The notes under the pieces: generated by a model
Told to the model about the DNA's origin: nothing
What the model saw: only the letters and a program-made list of their open reading frames with translations
The model's database searches: none
Made by a program: the position numbers and the translations under genes
Shown here: piece by piece, positions 1-8,382 of the stretch
Layout of the letters: each line of letters starts with the position of its first letter
How positions within the stretch are numbered: the stretch's first letter is position 1
Assembly: GCF_020103725.1 (NCBI RefSeq)
Contig: NZ_JAHXBG010000007.1
Span: 1-64,000, forward strand
DNA from: Hyalangium gracile
GTDB lineage: Bacteria > Myxococcota > Myxococcia > Myxococcales > Myxococcaceae
Direction: 5' to 3'
Length of the DNA stretch: 64,000 bases

Positions 1-24
1 CCACTCCGGGCGCCCGGGGAGTGG
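1..24. terminator. Hairpin at window edge, possible terminator
   Basis: The first 24 bases form an inverted repeat with arms CCACTCC and GGAGTGG around a GC-rich core. No T-run follows on the plus strand. It could be the terminator of a gene outside the window. The rest of 25-197 shows no convincing gene; it presumably carries the promoter of the secreted protein that starts at 198. Confidence 0.3.
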
Positions 25-197
25 GGCCGTCGTGCGACCGATGACCCGATTTCCGCGCTCCACGATGACCGCCAACATCCGGGTAAGCCCCGACAGAAGC
101 CCGCTCACCAACACGCATTCGCATCCGCTCCAGAACGGAAGGAACCGTTTCTTTCCGCGATGGCGGTTGACGAACCTCCAACGAAGAGGAGTTAGTT

Positions 198-1115
198 ATG
201 TCTATTCACCGCCCTTTGATGGCTCTGGCCACATTCATCGTTTTCGGACTGTGTCCGGAGATTGCTTTTGCAGAGCGTGTCAATCGTGATCAGCCGATGT
301 GGTTCTCCTATGCTTCCGAAGATGCAGCCACGTTCGGATCTCAGTACACCGAAGAGGTTTTCCTGGACATGTGCAGCTGGACGAGTCGGCCTAACAACGC
401 CAGTTGCACGGTCCAGAGTCTCGATACCCCTTGGTCAAATGAGAGCGCTATCTCCTGTGGGCCGCCGACTGGCGCTGCGCCAAGCAACTCCTGGTTCAAA
501 TACACAGCCTCTCAGGTTTGTGTCGTCGATCCATATACGGGTTGCCGCACTCAGCGCTGGGAGTGGCCAGATGGGAGAATGTTGAGCGGCTCTGGCAATC
601 ATGTCCTCACCTGCCCTTCGGACTCGGCAAACATGGGCACTGGGCTGTTCAGCAAGGTACTGGTGAGCACGGTGCCCCACCACGTCTTTATGCGGTTGCC
701 TGGCTTTTTCAGCCACATCCGGCCCCAATATGTTCGTGGCCAGGTGGTGCTCAGTGCCATCGCCAACCCCCCTTATTCCCCGAGTGGGCTTCCTTCGAAG
801 CCTATGTCGTTCATCCTTGCCCTGCAGCACCTGACAGCAAATGGCCAATGGCAGGATCTCGCCACGCGGGAGTTCTGGGCTCAGTCTTCTACGGGAGGAT
901 ATGAAAAGGCTTTGTATGAGGTCGGAGCCTGGGTATCTCCCAACACGAGCGTAAGGGTTGAGCTTCGCGCCAATGTGGTTCCTCCTTTGCGCGTTGCCAA
1001 CGAAAACAACTTCTATGAGAACTACTCGTTGATGATTGACCTTGTTGATGCGCGTCTTGTGTTGCCGGTGTGTATTCCGGACATGAGTAATCCCGGGCAG
1101 TGCCTCTTATTCTAG
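198..1115 (+). CDS. Secreted protein of unknown function
   Basis: A 305-residue protein with an N-terminal hydrophobic segment ending in a signal-peptidase-I-like site (about residues 1-26, FGLCPEIAFA then ERVN), so it is probably exported. The start is supported by GAAGAGGAG upstream of the ATG. The mature part is rich in Trp, Tyr, Ser, Pro and Asn and has about eight Cys, suggesting disulfides in an extracytoplasmic fold. I recognise no family motif. Codon usage is less G/C-biased at third positions than in the neighbours, which may mean recent acquisition. It converges with a small minus-strand ORF that overlaps its last codons. Confidence 0.8.
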   Translation: MSIHRPLMALATFIVFGLCPEIAFAERVNRDQPMWFSYASEDAATFGSQYTEEVFLDMCSWTSRPNNASCTVQSLDTPWSNESAISCGPPTGAAPSNSWFKYTASQVCVVDPYTGCRTQRWEWPDGRMLSGSGNHVLTCPSDSANMGTGLFSKVLVSTVPHHVFMRLPGFFSHIRPQYVRGQVVLSAIANPPYSPSGLPSKPMSFILALQHLTANGQWQDLATREFWAQSSTGGYEKALYEVGAWVSPNTSVRVELRANVVPPLRVANENNFYENYSLMIDLVDARLVLPVCIPDMSNPGQCLLF

Positions 1116-1286
1116 CGCTCTTTGTTGGGACAGTTGGTGGGACTCCTCCGGGCGGACGGGGAGGCGAGCGGCCCAGAAGGGCTCGCCCTGGGGGCCGAAG
1201 AGGAAGATCTGGGTTCCACCGTATCGAGAGAGGATGCGGTGGCTGACAGCCGCCAGGAAACCATCGACGTCGTTGATAGAGACCAT
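1107..1286 (-). CDS. Small 59-aa ORF with strong RBS
   Basis: Reading the minus strand from an ATG at 1286 gives a 59-residue ORF (MVSINDVDGFLAAVSHRILS at the start) ending in TAA at 1107-1109. GGAGG lies eight bases upstream of the ATG, and an in-frame stop sits a few codons further up, so the start is well defined. The N-terminal part could form an amphipathic helix, followed by QIFLFGPQGEPFWAARLPV, a plausible strand-turn-strand. The last nine bases overlap the 3' end of the secreted protein on the other strand. No family is recognised. The G/C-ending codon pattern and ribosome site favour a real gene, but its length leaves doubt. Confidence 0.5.
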   Translation of the reverse strand: MVSINDVDGFLAAVSHRILSRYGGTQIFLFGPQGEPFWAARLPVRPEESHQLSQQRALE

Positions 1287-1394
1287 GGCCCGGACCTCCG
1301 GCGGAGGGACAGGGCCGCATCATAGCTGACACGGACCAGGTCTCCTTCACACGGAGCGGGCATCCCTGCTGAGTGCGGGGTAGGGTGGCCCGCC

Positions 1395-2312
1395 ATGAGT
1401 CTGCCCCTGCGTGTGAAGATGGCTCCTGGAGGCCCCGAGGTCTCTCGGCTTGCGTACGGCGCGTGGCGACTGCTGAACGACGAGCAGGACGCCGACGCCC
1501 AGCGGGTGCTGGCGCTGATCCAGACCTGCCTGGATCAGGGCATCACGACTTTCGACCATGCGGACATCTACGGGGGGTATCGCTGCGAGGCGGCCTTCGG
1601 GGCCGCGCTGCGTGCCAGTCCCGGGCTGCGCCAGCGGATGGAGCTGGTCAGCAAGTGCGGCATCATGCTGGTGGACCCCGCGCGGCCCCAGAACCGCATC
1701 AAGCACTACGACTACTCGCGCCAGCACATCATCGCGTCCGTGGAGAACTCGCTGCGGAACCTGGCCACGGACTACCTGGACGTGCTGCTCCTGCACCGGC
1801 CGAGCCCGCTGCTGGACCCGGACGAAGTCGCCGAGGCGCTGCGCCAACTCGTGTCACAGGGCAAGGTCCGCTACCTGGGTGTGTCCAACTTCACTCCGGC
1901 GCAGCTCGATGCCCTGGCCAGCCGGCTCGATCAGCCGCTGGTGACGAACCAGGTGGAGCTCCACCCGCTCCGGCTCGAGCCCTTCCTGGATGGGACACTG
2001 GACCAGTGCCTGCAGCACCGGATCTCGCCCATGGCCTGGTCTCCCCTGGCCGGCGGTCGGCTGTTGAAGGGCGAGGGGGGCGCAGAGAGTCGGGTGCGCG
2101 CCGTGCTGTCGGAGCTGGCGCGCAAGTACGGCGCGGAGCTGGACCAGCTCGTCTACGCCTGGCTGCTGCGGCACCCGTCGCGGATCATCCCCGTGCTGGG
2201 CACCCAGCGGCTGGAGCGAATCACCTCGGTCGCGGGCGCGCTCTCGTTGGAGCTGGACATCCAGGACTGGTTCGCCGTGTGGAGCGCCTCCTCGGGAGCT
2301 CCGGTGCCTTAG
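1395..2312 (+). CDS. Aldo/keto reductase (YdhF-like)
   Basis: A 305-residue single-domain TIM-barrel NADPH-dependent oxidoreductase. The AKR catalytic tetrad is visible: Asp and Tyr in FDHADIYGGY, Lys in LVSKCGI, His in DVLLLHRPS. The later GVSNFTPAQL and MAWSPLAGGRLL segments are typical of the family and shape the cofactor site. The closest named relative I can recall is E. coli YdhF, whose physiological substrate is unclear. It stands alone between a small minus-strand ORF and a lipoprotein gene. It is the first of three AKRs in the first 10 kb of the window; the three are not close copies of one another. Confidence 0.92.
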   Translation: MSLPLRVKMAPGGPEVSRLAYGAWRLLNDEQDADAQRVLALIQTCLDQGITTFDHADIYGGYRCEAAFGAALRASPGLRQRMELVSKCGIMLVDPARPQNRIKHYDYSRQHIIASVENSLRNLATDYLDVLLLHRPSPLLDPDEVAEALRQLVSQGKVRYLGVSNFTPAQLDALASRLDQPLVTNQVELHPLRLEPFLDGTLDQCLQHRISPMAWSPLAGGRLLKGEGGAESRVRAVLSELARKYGAELDQLVYAWLLRHPSRIIPVLGTQRLERITSVAGALSLELDIQDWFAVWSASSGAPVP

Positions 2313-2416
2313 CGGGCCCTGCGCTGGCGCTGCCAGGGCGATGCGACATTTTTCCGGGCTTCTCGTTCCAAGGATGAGCGCCACTCCCGGCGCGCTCTCT
2401 CACGAGGAATCCGTTC

Positions 2417-4417
2417 ATGAACTGGCACCTGTGTTGCTTCCGCATTGCCCCTGCCCTGGGGTTGGCGGTGCTGCTGGCGAGCTGCGGCTCGGAGCAAGCC
2501 GCCGCTTCCGAGTCCGCGAGTGCTCCCGCCACGGCGCTGGCACCTCTCACCCTGCCGGAGCAGGCCGCGTATGGGTACCGCCAGGGAACGTGCAACTACA
2601 CGGTGGTGGATGGATACGGGCGCCCCATGTCGGGGGTGACCGTGACGGCCGAGCTGGTGTCGCTCGAGCTGTTGGAGGTCGAACGCGCAACGGGCTCCAC
2701 GGATGCTTCCGGATACGTGAGCGTCACCGTGGGCGCGGAGGGAGCCGCGAGCGACTGGCTCTTGCGGTGCGAGGCGGGCTCGGGGCCTCCGGACACCAAG
2801 GCGATCGGAGACACCCGGAAGCTGAGCCAGGTGGAATCGGTGCTCACGAACACGGTGATCTACGCGCCGGCTCCGAATGCCTCCTACCCGGTCTGCGGCG
2901 AAGTCTCGGGCTGCGGCATCCTGCGGCTGTACCTGAGCGGCGCGTATGACAAGCCCATCGTCGTCGCCGAGCCCTTCAACTCCGACGAGCCGCTCTACGG
3001 CCCGCGCTCGGCCGGCAGCCTGTGGGCGCAGTACAACGGTCATCCGTCTCACCTGGGCAGCTGGTCCAACACGATCCTCAACCGCATGTACCAGCAGGGC
3101 TACGACGTGTGGCTCTTCCAGCCGTACCAGACGGGCCAGAACGTGCACGAGCAGGCCGCCGAGTTCGCGCAGGCCATCCATCGAGCCCACACCCACGATG
3201 GCGCCGCGCGGCCCGTCACGGTGATGGGCTTCTCCCTGGGAGGGCTCGTCTCGCGCGTGGCCACGGCCCGCTGGACGTCCGACACTGCCTGGCGGACCCG
3301 GCTGGGCATCCCGTCATCCGCGCTGCCGGTCAACCTCATCGTGGCCGGGGACGCGCCGCTGCGGGGCGCGCAGGTGACCAACGAGCTCCAGCGCTCCATG
3401 TGGAGAGAGAAGAAGGAGAAGGAGAAGAACTTCAACACCTGCGCCGTCGAGCAGATGTTGCAGCGCTCCTGCCGGCTGAAGCCGACCGGCCCGGTGACGA
3501 CGGACCTCGAGTGCAACGATGCCCACTGGGATGCCTTCTTCAACAAGGGCACGGCCTTCACCTACTACGACCGGGAGCCTGTCGAGCCCACCGCGCACAC
3601 CTGCGCGGCCGGCCCCGCCGTGCTCATGCTGGGCGACGGAACAGGCTGGCCGGCCGGCGTGAAGCGGATCGCCTGGACGCAGGGGACGCTCGATACGGGC
3701 ACGGGCCAGTGCTACGGAGACTATCGGGATCTCAATGGGGACGTGGAGGACCTCTGCCCCGACCGCGGCGCGGACACGTTCGGCTACGGCTTCAACTGGC
3801 TGAACATCGACATCAATGCGTACCCGGACAAGGCGCACTACCTGGAGCGCTTCTGCGGTACCAGCGTCTGCGCGGATGATCTCGAGCCGGGCAGCAAGCA
3901 CGACAGCGTCTTCACCGGAGTCGCGGGCAGCTATCTCATCTGGCAGGGAGTCTTCGACCAGCACAGCCACGCGGGCACCTTCATTCCGTCCCGCAGCGCG
4001 CTGGATCGGGCGTGCCCCACGTGCGCCATCCCGTTCGACGACTACTGGCACCACTCGTACAACGCCGCCCACCGCGCCATCTCCCAGCAGCCCGGTCGCT
4101 ACGGCAAGTCGGTGGTGGACTGGCTCAACGAGCACCTCGCCACGGCGTGGTCCAACGGTGGCTGTGTTGGCAACGTGGGCCAGGCCTGCGACGGCGGCGA
4201 CAGCGACATGTGCCGCGAGGGGACCATCCAGTGTGACGGCACCTGCACCGACGCCACGGGCTCGACGGGAGAGTCCTGCGGTGACGGGGTCGACAACGAC
4301 TGCGACGGGCTGGTCGATGAGGGGTGCGTCAGGTGCGGCGATGGCATCTGCTCCCCGGGGGAGACCTGCCTGTCCGACTGCCGTTCGAGCTGCTACCCCA
4401 AGCTCATCTGCGACTGA
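2417..4417 (+). CDS. Lipoprotein with lipase-like alpha/beta hydrolase fold and MopE-type motif
   Basis: A 666-residue probable lipoprotein. The signal peptide ends in a lipobox (VLLASC, Cys23), so it should be anchored to a membrane after export. Residues about 50-130 resemble an Ig-like/carboxypeptidase-regulatory-like domain. The central part has an alpha/beta hydrolase nucleophile elbow GFSLGG with Ser273. The Cys-rich C-terminus holds a DGVDNDCDG motif of the metal-binding type seen in MopE-like myxobacterial proteins, then CGDGICSPGETC. These suggest a surface esterase or lipase with a small metal- or disulfide-stabilised tail. The substrate cannot be inferred. The start is supported by CGAGGAA before the ATG. 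The gene is monocistronic. Confidence 0.85.
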   Translation: MNWHLCCFRIAPALGLAVLLASCGSEQAAASESASAPATALAPLTLPEQAAYGYRQGTCNYTVVDGYGRPMSGVTVTAELVSLELLEVERATGSTDASGYVSVTVGAEGAASDWLLRCEAGSGPPDTKAIGDTRKLSQVESVLTNTVIYAPAPNASYPVCGEVSGCGILRLYLSGAYDKPIVVAEPFNSDEPLYGPRSAGSLWAQYNGHPSHLGSWSNTILNRMYQQGYDVWLFQPYQTGQNVHEQAAEFAQAIHRAHTHDGAARPVTVMGFSLGGLVSRVATARWTSDTAWRTRLGIPSSALPVNLIVAGDAPLRGAQVTNELQRSMWREKKEKEKNFNTCAVEQMLQRSCRLKPTGPVTTDLECNDAHWDAFFNKGTAFTYYDREPVEPTAHTCAAGPAVLMLGDGTGWPAGVKRIAWTQGTLDTGTGQCYGDYRDLNGDVEDLCPDRGADTFGYGFNWLNIDINAYPDKAHYLERFCGTSVCADDLEPGSKHDSVFTGVAGSYLIWQGVFDQHSHAGTFIPSRSALDRACPTCAIPFDDYWHHSYNAAHRAISQQPGRYGKSVVDWLNEHLATAWSNGGCVGNVGQACDGGDSDMCREGTIQCDGTCTDATGSTGESCGDGVDNDCDGLVDEGCVRCGDGICSPGETCLSDCRSSCYPKLICD

Positions 4418-4653
4418 TTGAGCAGGTCCGAAGAGTTTCATGCCCCCTGGAGGCAAATGTCCGTGCCAGGGGGCCGGTCTGGCCAGGGAGGCGCCCTGGG
4501 CGCGAACTGGTCCCCAACTGGTATGACAAGCAGACCAGTTCGGACCGAGCGCGACCGGCAGGGGGCGTACCGGGCGCGAGTGCGGACTCGGGCCCGGTGC
4601 CCGTTTCCAGGCTGAGCAGCCTCTTACAAGGAGCGTGAAGGTGCGCCTCCGCC

Positions 4654-4680
4654 CCGGAAGGGGGGTGTTTCCCCCTCCGG
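4654..4680. terminator. Candidate bidirectional terminator hairpin
   Basis: Arms CCGGA-A-GGGGG and CCCCC-TCCGG surround a short GTGTTT-like loop. The hairpin lies between the convergent ends of the lipoprotein gene (plus) and the SDR gene (minus), four bases from the SDR stop. There is no T-run, so it may act with Rho. The 267-base gap 4418-4684 otherwise shows no gene. Confidence 0.45.
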
Positions 4681-4684
4681 AGGG

Positions 4685-5497
4685 TCACGCGGCGGAGAGG
4701 AGGCGGGCCGTGGTTTCCCGCACCGCGCGCCGGGTGGCCTCGTCCTCGGCGACGGCGGGCCACGGCTCTTCCTTCTCCTCGAGGAGCCATCGGGCCTCGC
4801 CAGCGGGCGACCACCGCTCACGGGCGAGGATTCGGGCAAGGCGCGCGGCGCACACCTCGGGGGACTCCCAGCTGCGCTTCACCAGCGACAGGAGCCACCC
4901 TATCGGGCCCGTGCGCGCCCCCAGGTCCGTGCGCACCACGCCCGGGTGGAGGACGACGACGTCGATTCCAGGCCAGGCGGCGGCGAGCTCACGCATGGCC
5001 ACGGCGAAGCAGAGCTTGGTGTTGCAGTAGGTGCGGATGCTGGAGAAGTCCTCGCCGGTCGGTGTCCGGGCGGCATCGAAGTGGCCCTTGATGATGAGGC
5101 CCGCGCTCACCACCATGATGCGGCGAAGGCGCTGGGCATCGAGCAATGGCCGCTGCATCACGAGCGGCGCCAGGTGGTTGACGACGAAGGCCGTCTCCAG
5201 GCCCTCGGGCGTGAGCACCCGCTTGGACGGCCACAGCCCGGCATTGTGGACGAGCGTCGCGCCTGGGCTCACGACGTCGGCCAGCCGCTGCCCGAGCGCC
5301 CGGGCCTCGGCCAGCGACGAGAGGTCTCCAGGCACCGCGACGGCCTTCCCACCCTTCTGCTGGACGGCGGTGACGAGGGCATCGAGGCGGGCGCGGTCGC
5401 GCGCCACGAGGACGAGCCGATCGCCGCGCTCGGCGAGGGCCAGGGCCAGGGCGTGGCCGATACCGCGGGAAGCTCCGGTGAGGATCAGGTCAGCCAT
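4685..5497 (-). CDS. SDR-family NAD(P)-dependent oxidoreductase
   Basis: A 270-residue classical short-chain dehydrogenase/reductase. It has the Rossmann glycine motif TGASRGIG near residue 8, a variant HNAG where NNAG is usual, a Ser in VVSAG, and the catalytic YCNTK (YxxxK). The C-terminal part is like SDRs acting on alcohols or ketones; the substrate is unknown. It is divergent from a TetR gene 113 bases away. A perfect palindrome lies 27-49 bases upstream of the SDR start, so repression by that TetR protein is the likely control. Confidence 0.92.
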   Translation of the reverse strand: MADLILTGASRGIGHALALALAERGDRLVLVARDRARLDALVTAVQQKGGKAVAVPGDLSSLAEARALGQRLADVVSPGATLVHNAGLWPSKRVLTPEGLETAFVVNHLAPLVMQRPLLDAQRLRRIMVVSAGLIIKGHFDAARTPTGEDFSSIRTYCNTKLCFAVAMRELAAAWPGIDVVVLHPGVVRTDLGARTGPIGWLLSLVKRSWESPEVCAARLARILARERWSPAGEARWLLEEKEEPWPAVAEDEATRRAVRETTARLLSAA

Positions 5498-5523
5498 ACC
5501 CGAAGCCTGACAGGCCGGTCCTC

Positions 5524-5546
5524 AAAGTGGAAGTTTATTCCACTTT
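5524..5546. promoter_or_regulatory. Palindromic operator between SDR and TetR genes
   Basis: Perfect 9-bp inverted repeat AAAGTGGAA and TTCCACTTT with spacer GTTTA. It lies in the 112-base divergent intergenic space, close to the SDR start, where it would overlap the SDR promoter. The size and symmetry fit a TetR-family dimer. The A/T-rich arms stand out in a GC-rich region. Confidence 0.75.
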
Positions 5547-5609
5547 CATTTGATGGCACGACGGGGGTGGTCGACCCCGGACCGGGCTCCGCACTAGGGT
5601 AGGGGGAGG

Positions 5610-6227
5610 ATGGAGCCAGCTAGACGTGACGGCCTGAAGCGCCGCGACGCACTCCTGGACGCGGCGCTGCGGTGCTTCGTGAGGCAGGGAGTGCTCGGCA
5701 CCGGCATCGAGGAGATCCGCCGCGAGGCGGGAGCGAGCCCTTCGAGCGTCTACCACCTGTTCGATGGGCTGCCGGGCCTCATCCTGGCTCTGCTGATGCG
5801 CACCTTCGAACGGCTCTTCGCGCATCTAGCCGAGCGGGTGCAGCCGACGGCGCGGGCGGAGGATGCCGTGGTCGCCCTGGTGGACGGCCACCTCGAGTGG
5901 ATCCTCGGCCACCCGGAGGAGGGGCGCTTCATGTACCAGGCCACGGCGATCGAGTTCGGCGCCGATGCGGAGGCCATCCAGGCGTTGCAGGCCCGGAAGG
6001 CTGAGTTGCTGGCGCCCGTGGTCCTCCACCTGAGCCGCTTCATCGCCGAGGGGAAGCTCCCGCCCTGGTCCCCCCTGGCCTTCGACGTGGTGCTGCTGGG
6101 GCCGAGCCACGAGGCGTGTCGCCGCTTCCTGGCGGGCGCGCCGCTCGATCCGGAGTGGATGCGCGCCACGCTGCCGGGGCTGGCCTGGCAGAGCGTCAAG
6201 CCCCGGCGCTCCACTGGGAAGCGGTAA
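5610..6227 (+). CDS. TetR/AcrR-family transcriptional regulator
   Basis: A 205-residue regulator. The N-terminal HTH domain spans about residues 10-57 (RDALLDAALRCFVRQG, then ASPSSVYHLFDG with the recognition helix). The rest should be an all-helical ligand-binding and dimerisation domain. It is divergent from the SDR gene and probably represses it through the 5524-5546 palindrome, being released by a small-molecule ligand related to the SDR substrate. The ligand cannot be inferred. The start follows AGGGGGAGG, a good ribosome site. Confidence 0.93.
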   Translation: MEPARRDGLKRRDALLDAALRCFVRQGVLGTGIEEIRREAGASPSSVYHLFDGLPGLILALLMRTFERLFAHLAERVQPTARAEDAVVALVDGHLEWILGHPEEGRFMYQATAIEFGADAEAIQALQARKAELLAPVVLHLSRFIAEGKLPPWSPLAFDVVLLGPSHEACRRFLAGAPLDPEWMRATLPGLAWQSVKPRRSTGKR

Positions 6228-6292
6228 TGTGCCCACATGTGCGAGGCCAGTACCGGTTCGCGGCAACCACCTCTATGCGCTCTGAGCGAGCC

Positions 6293-7366
6293 TCACCCTC
6301 GCGGTGAGAGCCTCGTGTCGCCGAAGATCACCCCACGCGTCATCGGCCGATTGAGGAAGTCGTGCGGGAACCCCAGCTCCACGGCGCTGGCCTCCTGCAG
6401 CCGCGCGAGCGCGTCCCCGGGCAGCTCGACGTCGAGAGCCCGGAGGTTGTCCTCCAACTGCTCGATCGTCCGCGCGCCGATGATGGGCGAGGTGACGGCG
6501 GGCTGTCGCAAGACCCAGGCGAGGGCCACCTGCGCCGGTGTGCGCTCGATCCGGGCCGCGACGTCCTTCACCACCTCGGCGATGGCGAGCCCTCGCGCCG
6601 TGAGCGAGCCGTTGCCCGCGGCCACGTTCCTTCGCGTGCTCACCACGCCGGCCGTCTCTCCGCCCGCATCGAGATCGGCCTTCGAGTACTTGCCCGTCAG
6701 CACTCCGCTCGCCAGGGGGGACCAGGGGATGACACCCAGGCCCATCTCCTTCGCCATGGGGATCAACTCGCGCTCCACCGTGCGTTCGATCAGGCTGTAT
6801 TCGATCTGCAGGGCGACGAGCGGCGCCCACCCGCGCAGGTCGGCGATGGCCTGCATGCGAGAGATCTGCCAGGCCGGGGTATCCGAGATGCCCAGGTAGA
6901 GCACCTTGCCGGAGCGGACCAGATCGTCCATCGCGCGCAGCACCTCCTCCACCGGAGTGGTGGCGTCCCAGGCGTGGAGGTAGAGCATGTCGAGATAGTC
7001 GGTCCGCATCCGCGCCAGGCTCTGCTCCACCGAGCGGAGCATGTTCTTGCGGTGGTTGCCGCTGGAGTTCGGATCGCCCGGCCGCATCGACAGGGTGTAC
7101 TTGGTGGCCAGCACCAGCCGCTCGCGCTTGTCGGCCGCGAACCTGCCGACGAACTGCTCCGACGTGCCGTTGGTGTACTTGTTGGCGGTGTCGATGAAGT
7201 TGCCGCCGCGATCGACGTAGGCATCGAAGATGCGGCGCGACTCCGCCTCGTTCGAGCCCCAGCCCCAGTCGGAGCCGAACGTCATCGTGCCCAGGGACAG
7301 GGGCGAGACGCGCAGGCCCGAGCGGCCCAGCAGGCGATAGGTATCCAGAGAAAGCTTCGTGCTCAT
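6293..7366 (-). CDS. Aldo/keto reductase
   Basis: A 357-residue NADPH-dependent aldo/keto reductase of the long AKR type. Catalytic residues are visible: Asp and Tyr in FIDTANKYTNG, Lys in VLATKYT, His in LYLHAWD. The C-terminal SPIIGARTIEQLEDNL contains the nucleotide-binding segment. The start is set by GGGAGGTCGTC before the ATG. It is divergent from a LysR regulator starting 120 bases away, which is the likely controller. It differs clearly from the two other AKRs nearby and has an extra C-terminal tail ending in RGVIFGDTRLSPRG. Confidence 0.93.
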   Translation of the reverse strand: MSTKLSLDTYRLLGRSGLRVSPLSLGTMTFGSDWGWGSNEAESRRIFDAYVDRGGNFIDTANKYTNGTSEQFVGRFAADKRERLVLATKYTLSMRPGDPNSSGNHRKNMLRSVEQSLARMRTDYLDMLYLHAWDATTPVEEVLRAMDDLVRSGKVLYLGISDTPAWQISRMQAIADLRGWAPLVALQIEYSLIERTVERELIPMAKEMGLGVIPWSPLASGVLTGKYSKADLDAGGETAGVVSTRRNVAAGNGSLTARGLAIAEVVKDVAARIERTPAQVALAWVLRQPAVTSPIIGARTIEQLEDNLRALDVELPGDALARLQEASAVELGFPHDFLNRPMTRGVIFGDTRLSPRG

Positions 7367-7485
7367 GACGACCTCCCGAAGGGCGGCCGCTCCACGCGAC
7401 CGCTTCCTGGTGGGAAGGATGCGGGCGCGTGGCTATTTAGATCATCGGGCATAATCGGAATGGGCTTTGAAGCAGGAGGTACAGA

Positions 7486-8382
7486 ATGCGGGGCACCGAG
7501 TTCGCCGAGCTCACGGCCTTCGTGGCGGTCGCCGAGCACAAGAGCTTCTCCCGGGCGGCGGCCCACCTGCGCATCTCACCCTCGGCGCTCAGTCAAACGA
7601 TCCGCCAGCTCGAGGAGCGGCTCGGGGCTCGCCTGCTGAACCGCACGACGCGCAGCGTGGCGCTCAGCGAGGCAGGCGAGCGGCTCCTGGCGCGGGTGGT
7701 GCCCGCCATCTCCGAGCTGGACACGGCGGTGGCCCAGGTGCGCGAGCTGCGCGACACGCCCTCCGGGAGCCTGCGCATCAACGCTCCCCGGATTGCCGCC
7801 GTGCAGTTCCTGGCGCCGCTGCTGGCTCCCTTCCACGCCGCCTATCCCGACATCGTCCTGGACATCGCGGTGGAGGACGCGTTGACGGACATCGTCGCTG
7901 GCCGGTTCGACGCGGGGATCCGGCTGGGGGAGACGGTGGAGAAGGACATGGTGACGGTGAAGATCGGCGGCGAGTTCGAGATGGCGGCGGTCGGCTCGCC
8001 CCAGTACTTCGCGCGCCATGGAGTCCCCAGGCATCCGCGAGAGCTGCACGCGCATCGCTGCCTCAACTGGCGCTGGAACTCCAACGGGAGCCTGTACCGC
8101 TGGGAGTTCGAGCGGGACGGAGAGGAGCTCGAGATCGCCGTCGACGGTCCGCTGATCGTCAACGACGCGGAGCTCTTCCTGCGAGGAGCGATCGACGGGG
8201 TGGGGATCGCCTACGTGTTCGACGAACATGCGCGGCCCTGGATCGAGGCGGGCCGGCTCCAACGCGTGCTGGCTGACTGGGCCCCGAGGTTCCCAGGCTT
8301 CCACCTCTACTACCCGAGCCGCCGGCAGGTGCCGGCGACGCTGAGGGCCTTCATCGACTGCCTGAGACGCCAGGCGCGCTAG
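7486..8382 (+). CDS. LysR-family transcriptional regulator
   Basis: A 298-residue LysR regulator. The winged HTH occupies about residues 3-62 (FVAVAEHKSFSRAAAHLRIS, then SQTIRQLEERLGARLLNR), followed by a type-2 periplasmic-binding-protein-like effector domain. AGGAGGT precedes the ATG. It is divergent from one AKR gene and converges with a second, overlapping its end by four bases. LysR proteins usually activate the divergent gene, so control of the 6293-7366 reductase is likely. The effector is unknown. Confidence 0.94.
   Translation: MRGTEFAELTAFVAVAEHKSFSRAAAHLRISPSALSQTIRQLEERLGARLLNRTTRSVALSEAGERLLARVVPAISELDTAVAQVRELRDTPSGSLRINAPRIAAVQFLAPLLAPFHAAYPDIVLDIAVEDALTDIVAGRFDAGIRLGETVEKDMVTVKIGGEFEMAAVGSPQYFARHGVPRHPRELHAHRCLNWRWNSNGSLYRWEFERDGEELEIAVDGPLIVNDAELFLRGAIDGVGIAYVFDEHARPWIEAGRLQRVLADWAPRFPGFHLYYPSRRQVPATLRAFIDCLRRQAR

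Noticed and set aside
7367-7485. A specific LysR binding box between the divergent AKR and LysR genes
   Set aside because: Several loose T-N11-A patterns exist, none clearly symmetrical, so no site was listed.
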